DNA from: an uncultured Petrimonas sp.
GTDB lineage: Bacteria > Bacteroidota > Bacteroidia > Bacteroidales > Dysgonomonadaceae
Length of the DNA: 13,452 nt
Direction: 5' to 3'
Assembly (NCBI GenBank): GCA_934621705.1
Contig: CAKTUP010000053.1
Span: 1-13,452, forward strand
Under the pieces are notes generated by a model. That model saw nothing but the letters and a program-made list of their open reading frames with translations. It was not told the DNA's origin and made no database searches. Shown piece after piece: positions 6,457-13,452 of this stretch. Every line of letters starts with the position of its first letter. Within the stretch, counting starts at the first letter, position 1. The translations under genes and the position numbers were made by a program.

Positions 6457-7485
6457 ATGAAAAACGAGTTAGAGATAATAATCGTTAGAGTACTACAAAA
6501 GGACGTTACGGAGGAAGAAATGCGAATTTTTTCTTCGTGGTTTTATGCTTCTGAAGAAAATAAGAATTTGTTTTTTCAGATGAAACAAATTTTCGATAAC
6601 CGGAAAGAAAATCTTCCTGCAGAAGAACGTTTCGATATTGATGCCGGTTGGGATCGCTTGCGGAAGAAATTACACGAAAGTGCTGTTCAGCACAAATCGG
6701 TTTCGGCTCCGAAAACAATTCTCCGGTTAAACCGGTGGATGATAGCTGTTGCTGCCGTATTTGTCGGATTGATAGCCGTGGGTTCGATATTGTTTTATGC
6801 AAAAGTCAATCAGTCTGATTTGTGGGTAGAAGTGCGAACAGAGTTTCGGGACGAACCGAAATTAATACAACTTCACGATGGCTCAACCGTGCAATTAAAC
6901 GCCTCTTCCGTGTTGAAATACCCCAAGAAATTTAAAAAGAATCAGCGCGAAGTGTATCTCGACGGCGAGGCTCTTTTTGATGTTGTAAAAGCCGAAAAAT
7001 CCCCGTTTCTTGTACGCGGCGGGAAGCAGGTTATTCGCGTGCTGGGTACACGCTTCAGCGTAATGAATTATTCCGAGGATGTGTATTCCGTTACGACACT
7101 CATTTCGGGAAAGATTAGCTTGGAAACGTTTGACGAAGAAAACAACCCCGACCAGCGCATCGTTATAAATCCCGACCAGCAACTTCGCTTCAACAAACAC
7201 ACCGGCCAGGTAACGTTAAACGATGTGGATGCGGCCGAGGCTGCATCGTGGGTAAGCGGAACGTATGCATTTTACAACGAACCGCTCGAATTAATAACCG
7301 AGAGGCTGGAAAAATACTACGGTGTAAACATCGTTATCCCGGATGAGTTTAGCCGCAACGAAAAATATACGGGAAAATTCACATCGAAGCAGCAAATAGA
7401 CGAAATCATAAAAATCATCAACTTCGAGGATCAGTTTCATACCCATTTCAGAGGAGATACCATTGTACTTCAACGCAATAATTAA
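6457..7485 (+). CDS. FecR-family anti-sigma factor
   Basis: This 342-residue single-pass inner-membrane regulator has the usual family layout. A cytoplasmic N-terminal anti-sigma segment (about 1-90) contains FSSWFYASEENKNLFFQMKQ and AGWDRLRKKL. A transmembrane helix spans about 94-114 (WMIAVAAVFVGLIAVGSILFY). The periplasmic FecR domain spans about 122-220 and includes IQLHDGSTVQLNASSVLKYP, REVYLDGEALFDVVK, FLVRGGKQVIRVLGTRFSV and TLISGKISLE. The C-terminal DUF4974-type domain (about 269-340) includes FYNEPLELITERLEKYYGVN and YTGKFTSKQQIDEIIKIIN. It binds and restrains the ECF sigma factor encoded just upstream. Its periplasmic part should contact the STN domain of the SusC-like transporter encoded downstream, relaying substrate occupancy across the periplasm. 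The gene is intact. Confidence 0.95.
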   Translation: MKNELEIIIVRVLQKDVTEEEMRIFSSWFYASEENKNLFFQMKQIFDNRKENLPAEERFDIDAGWDRLRKKLHESAVQHKSVSAPKTILRLNRWMIAVAAVFVGLIAVGSILFYAKVNQSDLWVEVRTEFRDEPKLIQLHDGSTVQLNASSVLKYPKKFKKNQREVYLDGEALFDVVKAEKSPFLVRGGKQVIRVLGTRFSVMNYSEDVYSVTTLISGKISLETFDEENNPDQRIVINPDQQLRFNKHTGQVTLNDVDAAEAASWVSGTYAFYNEPLELITERLEKYYGVNIVIPDEFSRNEKYTGKFTSKQQIDEIIKIINFEDQFHTHFRGDTIVLQRNN

Positions 7486-7547
7486 ACATATTATCAAACC
7501 CTTAAAAAATAAACAGAATGAGAGAAACCTGACCAGCCACAACAAAA

Positions 7548-7579
7548 AATCGGGCAAACATTAAAAATGCCACCCGATT
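7548..7579 (+). promoter_or_regulatory. Inverted repeat between the FecR and SusC genes
   Basis: AATCGGG (7548-7554) pairs perfectly with CCCGATT (7573-7579) across an 18-base loop, and GCA/TGC bases inside could extend the stem with a bulge. A T6 run follows only at 7591-7596, so this is not a canonical terminator. It may be a partial terminator or attenuator separating sigma/FecR expression from susC/susD, or an operator. Confidence 0.35.
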
Positions 7580-7609
7580 AAATTCAAACGTTTTTTAATC
7601 TATTAACAC

Positions 7610-7646
7610 TCGTTTCTTCCGGTCTCGCAAACTAAGAAAGAAACGA
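7610..7646 (+). promoter_or_regulatory. 9-bp inverted repeat in the susC leader
   Basis: TCGTTTCTT (7610-7618) and AAGAAACGA (7638-7646) are perfect inverted repeats separated by 19 bases, ending 23 bases before the susC ATG. No TAnnTTTG site lies between 7486 and 7669, which suits a promoter read by the cognate ECF sigma factor. The repeat could be a 5' UTR hairpin or a dyad operator. Confidence 0.35.
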
Positions 7647-7669
7647 ATAAATCAAAAACATACAAATAT

Positions 7670-10600
7670 ATGAATAAATTAGTAATATCGTCCGGATTCT
7701 TATCCGGGAAAATACTCCTAACCATGAAGTTTATTGTTATTTTTATGCTGGCGGGCATATTCAATTCCTTTGCTGCCGGCTATGCACAAAATGAAAAACT
7801 TACCGTTAAAACCCGCAACGCGACGTTGAAAGAAGTTATTTCGCTCATCGAAAAACAATCGGATTACGTGTTTTTCTACAAAAACGAAGAGGTAAATCAA
7901 TCACAGCGATTCAATTTGGATGTGAACGAAAAATCGGTGAAAGAAATTCTTGACTTGATGACTAAGAACGCCTCATTGTCGTATTCCATTTCCGAAAACT
8001 ATATTTTTCTCAACCGCAGAGAAGCGCCGAAAAAAGCCGAAGAGCTGCAACAACCACAACAGCAGGGCAAAACCGTTACCGGAACAATCGTTGACGGTAG
8101 CGGCGAGCCTGTGATTGGAGCCACCGTTGTGGTGCAAGGCGATGCCACCAAAGGCACCGTTACCGATATCGACGGTAATTACATCCTCACCAACGTTCCG
8201 GAAAACGCCACATTGGTTGTTTCTTATGTGGGAATGCAAACGCAAAACATTCCGCTTTCAGGAAGAAGTTCAGTTAATTTAACGTTGCAAGAAGATTCCG
8301 AATTATTGGACGAAGTGGTGGTAGTGGGTTTCGGAACGCAGAGGAAAGTGAACCTTACCGGCGCGGTGGCCAGCGTTGATACCAAAACATTGGAGTCGCG
8401 CCCTGTATCGTCTGCCGTGCAGGCATTGCAGGGTGTGGTTCCGGGGTTGAACATCAATGTGAGCAATCAAGGTAACCGCCTCGACGCGAATCCGTCTATG
8501 AACATTCGCGGTACGGGAAACTTAGGCACCGGATCAAGCGCTTCGCCGCTGGTGTTGATCGATGGTGTTGAAGGTAGTCTCAACAACATTAACCCGCAGG
8601 ACATTGCCAGTATTTCTGTGTTGAAAGATGCGGCTTCGGCAGCCATTTATGGTTCTCGTGCTCCGTTTGGTGTGGTTTTGGTCACTACCAAATCGGGAGA
8701 AAAAGGTAAAGTAACAACAACGTATTCCAACAATTTCCGTTGGACACGCCCCACCAACATCCCCGATATGTTGGATTCGTATCGTTTTGCGCAATATTTC
8801 AACGTTGGGCAAGCCAATGCCGGCAGAACCAATCCGCTTTTCCCCGATGATATTATGCAAAATATCAAGGATTATATGGACGGAAAGATCACTGACACCG
8901 CTCCCCGTAATGAAAGGCAAGGGCCAAATGCTTTCCCGTTCAATATGCGTTCTAACGTCAGAACTGGCCTCGCAATTTTATCGATAAAACCTCTTTCGCG
9001 CAAGAACACAACGTAGGAGTTTCCGGTGGAGGAGACAGAATGAGATATTACGTTTCCGGAGCTTTCCTGACGCAAGACGGACAAATGAACTTTTCAGAAG
9101 AACGTAAAAATCGATATAACGTAAGCGGAAAGGTTACAGCCGATGTAACTTCGTGGTTGAGCATCGATTTTAATTCTCGTTTTATCCGGGAAGACATAAC
9201 AATGCCTTCGTTTCTGAAAGTGTACGGCGACCGTTTCTTTGCCGAAACCACCAAACTATATCCGATGATGCCGCTTTACGACAACAATGGACATTACACC
9301 CGAAATCCCAAATTAATGCAGTTGGATTACGGCGGCCGCTCCAATTCACAGAGCAATACTTATTTCACACAAGGCGGATTCACATTGAAACCGATCAAAG
9401 GAATGGGAATTTACGGACAGGCTGCCCTGCGCACCATTAGCGACCAACTGGGATATGCCATAAACAAAGTATATCTTTACGACCGCGATAATCAACCCGT
9501 TGAGGAAGCCTGGCTGGGCGGCGACCCCGACTTAGCCGCCGGAAAAACTTCGTTTGAATCCACATCCACGCAAAGTTCGTTGATTACTACGTCGCTCTAC
9601 GGCGATTATGAATTTGCATACGGCTTAAACAATTTCAAAGCGATGTTGGGGGTAAACTCAGAGTCGTTTATCAATAATTACCTGATGGGTAAAAGATTTG
9701 ACTTAATCGATGAAAACATTCCGAGCATCAATACTTCCACCGGTATCAGCACCAACGCCGGAAGCCGGAATCATTGGGCAACAATGGGTTATTTCGGCCG
9801 TTTAAATTACGATTACGACGGTAAATACCTCGTGGAATTTAATTTGCGCCGCGATGGTACATCGCGTTTCCGCGGAGAAAAACGCTGGGGTTTGTTCCCA
9901 TCCTTCTCTTTGGGATGGAATATGGCACGCGAAAGTTTCTGGCAACCGCTGGAGCAATACGTGAATACGTTTAAACCCCGTTTCTCTTACGGTAGCCTCG
10001 GAAACCAAAATACAGACAACTGGTATCCTACATATTCGCTGCAAAACATTACGGTGGGAACTCCCGACGTTGGCGGCAGATGGTTATTGGGAGATGGCAG
10101 CAGCAAATCGAATATTGCAACATCGCCTGCTTTGGTAAGTTCGCTACTCACCTGGGAGCGCATTACCAGTTACAATTATGGCTTGGATTTTGGCGCTTCG
10201 CGCAATCGTTTGACGGGATATTTCGATTATTTCGTTCGCAACACCGACGATATGGTAGGCCCGGCGGAAGAGTTGCCACCCATTGTGGGAGCATCGGCGC
10301 CGCGCACCAACAATACCTCTATCCAAACCAAAGGATGGGAACTTCAGGTTTCGTGGCGCGACCGCATCGGAGATTTTGGCTACAATGCCACCTTCAACCT
10401 CTCCGATTCTCGCACCTGGGTAACCAAATATCCGAATCCTGGAAAGAATTTGACATACGTTGATGAGAATGGATCAACCAAAGATAATTTACTGGAACGG
10501 TAAAGAATTAGGCCAAATTTGGGGATACACCACGCTGGGAATGGCAAAACCGACGAAGAAATGGCGGCTCATATTGCCAAGCACAATCAAGATCGTTTGG

Positions 10601-11225
10601 CACAAGGACAAAAATTCTGGCGTGCCGGAGATATTATGTATAAGAACCTGGATGATAATCCTGAAATCAGCAACGGCGACAACACCGCAGACAATCCCGG
10701 CGATTTGAGCATCATCGGTAACAGCACGCCGCGCTATCGTTTCGGTTTAATTTTAGGCGCCGATTACAAAGGCTTCGACCTGAGCGTGATGCTTCAAGGT
10801 GTTGCCAAACGCGATTACTGGTTAGGCGGAATGATTTTCTGGGGAATAGACGGCGGACAATGGAACTCAACGGGTTATGAAGAGCACTGGAATTTCTTCC
10901 GTCCGGAAGGCGATCCGTTGGGCGCTAACTTAAATGCTTATTTCCCTCGTCCGATTTTGGATAACAATCAAAACCACCACGTTCAGTCCGGTTATTTGCA
11001 AAATGCATCTTACATTCGCCTGAAAACCTGCAATTGGGCTACACCTTGCCGGTAAGTATGACAAGAAGTTTCAATGTGGAAAAAATCTGCGTATTCTTTT
11101 CGGGCGATAACTTGTGGACAGGAACAAAGATCAGTAAGAACTTCGACCCCGAATTGCTTTATCAGAACGGAATGACATATCCGTTGGCCCGCACACTTTC
11201 CTGTGGTTTAAGTATAACATTATAA
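7670..11225 (+). pseudogene. SusC/RagA-family TonB-dependent transporter with STN domain, frame broken four times
   Basis: Joined across four frameshifts, this region encodes about 1,185 residues, the full length of an outer-membrane SusC/RagA transporter that imports glycans or other large nutrients using TonB energy. The order is: signal peptide (1-40, ending AAGYAQ), STN domain (about 41-115) for contact with FecR, carboxypeptidase-regulatory-like domain (about 135-207), TonB-box region (DEVVVVGFGTQRK), plug domain (about 213-341) with LQGVVPGL, MNIRGTGN and VLIDGVEG, then the barrel. The frame changes near 8960-8965 (one base missing, or two extra), 10488-10490 (one extra T), 10546-10549 (one A missing) and 11023-11026 (one A missing). 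Both sides of each break encode contiguous SusC sequence, for example IRLK joined to NLQLGYTLP at the last. No other decay is visible. It is either a recent pseudogene or an indel artefact. susD follows 11 bases downstream. Confidence 0.85.
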
Positions 11226-11236
11226 TCAGAACTAAA

Positions 11237-13114
11237 ATGAAAATAAATAATATAATAGTAGCAATAACCGCCGCATTGTTTTTACTGACCGCTTGCAACG
11301 GCGACGAGTTTCTGGATAAAAAACCACTGTCGGATATTACTGACGAAGGTTTCTTTACCGCCCCCAACCAATTAGAGGCGTACGCGAACGCTAAATACGG
11401 AGTGTTCCCTCAACACGAGGGTTACGGTTTCGGACTTTTTGAAAATGACGGCAACAGCGATAATAACGCCGGACGAAGCGCGAACACCAATTTTGTGCCG
11501 CAACAACGCACCGTTCCTCAATCGGGAAGTTACGGATTTGCAGGCAATATGCGTGATATCAACCGTTTTCTTAAATACACTGCGGAAAATCTGAAAAACG
11601 GAACGCTTTCCAATACCACGCAGGTTCAGCAATATATTGGAGAAATGTATTTTTTCCGCGCTTATATTTATTTCAATAATTTAAAAACCTACGGAGATTT
11701 CCCCATCGTTACAGAACCTTTGGCAGACGGCGATTATGCCGCTAACGTGGAAGCCAGCAAACGCAAACCTCGCAACGAGGTAGCCCGTTTTATTCTGAAC
11801 GATTTAGACAGTGCGATCGCGAAAATTCAGCCCAAAGGCAACGCCATAAGCAACTGGCGGTTGAACAGGCAATCCGCGCAGCTGTTCAAATCGCGTGTGG
11901 CGTTGTACGAAGCCAGCTGGGAAACCTATCACAAAGGAACGGCTCGCGTACCGGGCGGCCCCGGATATCCGGGAACTTTCAGCGGTAATTTAGATACCGA
12001 AATTTCTTTCTTCCTCACACAGGCTATGGATGCTGCCAAAGCCGTGGCCGACAATGTTCCGTTATATGCCGAGTATGAAAAAATGTTCAACAGCCGCGAT
12101 CTTTCCTCTATGAATGAAGTGGTTCTTTGGCGCAGGTATAGTGCCGATGCAAAAGTGCAAAACAACACCGAAGGCGCTTTTCACACTATCGGAAACAAAG
12201 GAGGAGTTGGAGGAGTTGCTTTAACCCGCTCGCTGGTGGACAGCTATCTGATGAAAAACGGATTGCCTATTTATGCAGCCGGTTCAGGCTACGAAGGCGA
12301 TGCCAACCTCACAAAAGTAACCAACAACCGCGATAACCGTTTGGTGCTTTCGATGTACAAACCGGGCGATAAAATCTGGAAAGATGCTTATATGAGCCAC
12401 GTGAGCTTTACGCAAGCCGATGCCGGAATACATTCCACCGGATACGTAAACCGCAAAGGCTGGGCCGATACCGATATCGCACCAAATTCAAACTCTCCGT
12501 TGGCAAACGTTATCTTCCGTGCCGCCGAAGCGTACCTCAATCACATCGAAGCCGATTATATGAAAAACGGTTCGCTGAACGCCGACAGCAAAAAATACTG
12601 GGAAGCGTTGCGCACACGCGCCAAAGTGGATACCGATTTCCAGAAAACCATCAACGCCACCGATTTATCCAAAGAGCAGGATTTGGCTAAATATTCGGGT
12701 TCATCGCTGGTTGACGCCACGTTGTATAACATCCGCCGCGAGCGCCGCTCCGAGTTTATTTCGGAAGGAATGCGGTTAGACGATCTGTATCGTTGGCGCT
12801 CGCTGGATATGATGAAAAATTACAAACCGCAAGGTTCCAACTTTTGGACAGAGGTAAAAGATTTGTACTCTGCTGAAACAACAGGCAGACCCGATGTAAT
12901 TCCTTACAACGGTACCGATCCGTATCTCTATCCGCTTTGGACAGATGCATTGGCAAAAGACGGTTACAACTTTGAGGAAGCTAACTATTTAAGCCCGATT
13001 TCATACGATGTGTTCCGTCTTTCAACGCCCGAAAAAGGCGGCGATGTAAGCACTTCGGTGGTATATCAAAACCCGGGATGGCCTGTGGAGATCAACGGAA
13101 AGGCGATAAGATAA
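11237..13114 (+). CDS. SusD/RagB-family outer-membrane nutrient-binding lipoprotein
   Basis: This intact 625-residue protein begins with a lipoprotein signal peptide and lipobox (LFLLTAC, C20). The residues after the cysteine (NGDEF) are acidic, as in Bacteroidota surface-lipoprotein export signals, so it should be on the cell surface. The N-terminal part has the SusD hallmark FLDKKPLSDITDEGFF. YIGEMYFFRAYIYFNNLKTYGDFP is a typical helical-repeat (TPR-like) segment. The C-terminal NIRRERRSEFISEGMRLDDL, followed by YRWR, is the strongly conserved RagB/SusD motif. It acts as the lid of the SusC transporter and captures the substrate. Its ligand is not predictable, as no glycosidase or other enzyme gene lies within the window. 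It is probably co-transcribed with susC (11-base gap) and ends at a strong terminator. Confidence 0.95.
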   Translation: MKINNIIVAITAALFLLTACNGDEFLDKKPLSDITDEGFFTAPNQLEAYANAKYGVFPQHEGYGFGLFENDGNSDNNAGRSANTNFVPQQRTVPQSGSYGFAGNMRDINRFLKYTAENLKNGTLSNTTQVQQYIGEMYFFRAYIYFNNLKTYGDFPIVTEPLADGDYAANVEASKRKPRNEVARFILNDLDSAIAKIQPKGNAISNWRLNRQSAQLFKSRVALYEASWETYHKGTARVPGGPGYPGTFSGNLDTEISFFLTQAMDAAKAVADNVPLYAEYEKMFNSRDLSSMNEVVLWRRYSADAKVQNNTEGAFHTIGNKGGVGGVALTRSLVDSYLMKNGLPIYAAGSGYEGDANLTKVTNNRDNRLVLSMYKPGDKIWKDAYMSHVSFTQADAGIHSTGYVNRKGWADTDIAPNSNSPLANVIFRAAEAYLNHIEADYMKNGSLNADSKKYWEALRTRAKVDTDFQKTINATDLSKEQDLAKYSGSSLVDATLYNIRRERRSEFISEGMRLDDLYRWRSLDMMKNYKPQGSNFWTEVKDLYSAETTGRPDVIPYNGTDPYLYPLWTDALAKDGYNFEEANYLSPISYDVFRLSTPEKGGDVSTSVVYQNPGWPVEINGKAIR

Positions 13115-13144
13115 AAAACATTTCATTCTCTCACTCATTTTTTT

Positions 13145-13182
13145 AATAGTGCGCCGCCCTGGTGGTTGCGCACTATTTTTTT
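13145..13182 (+). terminator. Intrinsic terminator after susD
   Basis: A perfect 10-bp stem, AATAGTGCGC (13145-13154) with GCGCACTATT (13168-13177), closes a 13-base loop and runs directly into a T tract (13176-13182). It lies 30 bases after the susD stop and marks the end of the transporter operon. Confidence 0.9.
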
Positions 13183-13184
13183 AC

Positions 13185-13192
13185 TAAATTTG
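13185..13192 (+). promoter_or_regulatory. Possible Bacteroidota -7 element (TAAATTTG)
   Basis: TAAATTTG matches TAnnTTTG and starts just after the susD terminator. It is 15 bases upstream of the ATG of a possible small ORF at 13208. No clear TTTG -33 element is seen, since the upstream sequence is the terminator hairpin. The site may instead serve a gene beyond the window. Confidence 0.4.
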
Positions 13193-13207
13193 TGAAACTG
13201 ACACGGT

Positions 13208-13333
13208 ATGACATCTGATTATAGGATGATTATCGTTTTTGCGCAATTAATTTATATTTATCTGATAATCATATGGATGCAAATAGTGTTTCAATGCAAA
13301 AGTCTCTTAAGAAACAAATCTGAAAAATGTTAA
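13208..13333 (+). CDS. Possible 41-residue single-pass membrane peptide, unrecognised
   Basis: An ATG at 13208 opens a 41-codon frame ending in TAA (13331-13333). Residues 7-28 form an almost uninterrupted hydrophobic stretch rich in Ile, Tyr and Phe, long enough for one membrane span. It follows a short basic start (DYR) and precedes a basic tail (KSLLRNKSEK). A TAnnTTTG element lies a short distance upstream. I recognise no family. AT-rich non-coding DNA often encodes hydrophobic stretches by chance, so this is only a candidate. Confidence 0.2.
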   Translation: MTSDYRMIIVFAQLIYIYLIIIWMQIVFQCKSLLRNKSEKC

Positions 13334-13352
13334 TTATATAATTGAAAATAAG

Positions 13353-13398
13353 CTAATAAGGTCAAAAGGGTAGGGGGCTGTTTTTCTACTAAGGTCAA
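13353..13398 (+). repeat. Imperfect 13-bp direct repeat (CTAnTAAGGTCAA)
   Basis: CTAATAAGGTCAA (13353-13365) and CTACTAAGGTCAA (13386-13398) differ at one base and are offset by 33 bp. They flank a G-rich then T-rich stretch (GGGTAGGGGGCTGTTTTT). A third TAAGGT occurs at 13408 inside the adjacent palindrome. They could be regulator sites or part of a mobile-element end. Confidence 0.5.
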
Positions 13399-13404
13399 TT
13401 GAAA

Positions 13405-13443
13405 AAATAAGGTTTTATCTTTCGATATTTAAAAACCTTATTT
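13405..13443 (-). terminator. 12-bp-stem palindrome, possible terminator for a minus-strand gene
   Basis: AAATAAGGTTTT (13405-13416) is perfectly complementary to AAAACCTTATTT (13432-13443) across a 15-base loop. Read on the minus strand the stem ends in a run of six T residues (complement of 13402-13407), which fits an intrinsic terminator for a gene entering from the right. On the plus strand no such T run follows. The stem has few G-C pairs, so it would be weak. Confidence 0.4.
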
Positions 13444-13452
13444 CGAAAATCC

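Noticed and set aside
7518..7532. Four-codon ATG...TGA mini-frame after the FecR gene
   Set aside because: It is too short to call a gene. A leader-peptide role would need evidence of translation, and nothing in its sequence suggests one.
10488..11030. Programmed ribosomal frameshifting in the transporter gene
   Set aside because: Four breaks of mixed direction in one SusC gene, without clear slippery heptamers plus downstream structures, are not how this family is expressed. Mutation or sequencing error is simpler.
10460..11055. Separate small genes on the short frames in the 3' part of the transporter region
   Set aside because: Their products are consecutive pieces of one SusC barrel (IWGYTTLGMAK, then TDEEMAAHIAKHNQ, then NLQLGYTLP), so they are fragments of one gene.

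Overview
The window looks like a chromosomal piece of a member of the Bacteroidota, most likely order Bacteroidales. It carries a SusC/SusD outer-membrane pair, an ECF sigma factor with a FecR-type anti-sigma factor, and several upstream sites matching the Bacteroidota housekeeping -7 element TAnnTTTG. There are no strong Shine-Dalgarno sequences, as expected for this phylum. Every gene seen is on the + strand. Base composition is moderate, with AT-rich intergenic gaps. I cannot name the genus.

Region 1 (1-3636) is a compact metabolic cluster. It holds the 3' part of an AtuA-like (DUF1446-type) protein, a small DUF4387 protein, a P-loop protein whose homologues I recall being labelled 'alanine-tRNA synthetase second additional domain', and the alpha and beta subunits of a class I fumarase/L-tartrate dehydratase-type [4Fe-4S] hydro-lyase. 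The last three are tightly packed, with a 4-base ATGA overlap between the P-loop gene and the alpha subunit. The set looks like a hydroxyacid dehydration module for an unknown substrate; mesaconate/citramalate, fumarate or tartrate are candidates. The first two intergenic gaps each carry a tandem heptamer repeat.

Region 2 (3637-5625) has two monocistronic-looking genes, each with its own TAnnTTTG promoter: a membrane-bound acyltransferase 3 family protein and a YggS-family PLP homeostasis protein.

Region 3 (5626-13182) is a transport and signalling locus: ECF sigma factor, FecR-like anti-sigma factor, an STN-domain SusC/RagA TonB-dependent transporter, and a SusD/RagB surface lipoprotein, closed by a strong intrinsic terminator. 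This is the architecture of trans-envelope signalling, in which substrate binding at the SusC/SusD complex is relayed through the STN domain to FecR and releases the sigma factor. The transporter reading frame is broken four times by small indels, three of them in A or T runs, while every other gene is open. It is either a recent pseudogene or a sequence-quality artefact. The leader in front of susC contains two inverted repeats.

Region 4 (13183-13452) has no recognisable gene family. It holds a TAnnTTTG promoter, a possible 41-residue membrane peptide, an imperfect 13-bp direct repeat, and a 12-bp-stem palindrome that could end a minus-strand gene lying beyond the window.
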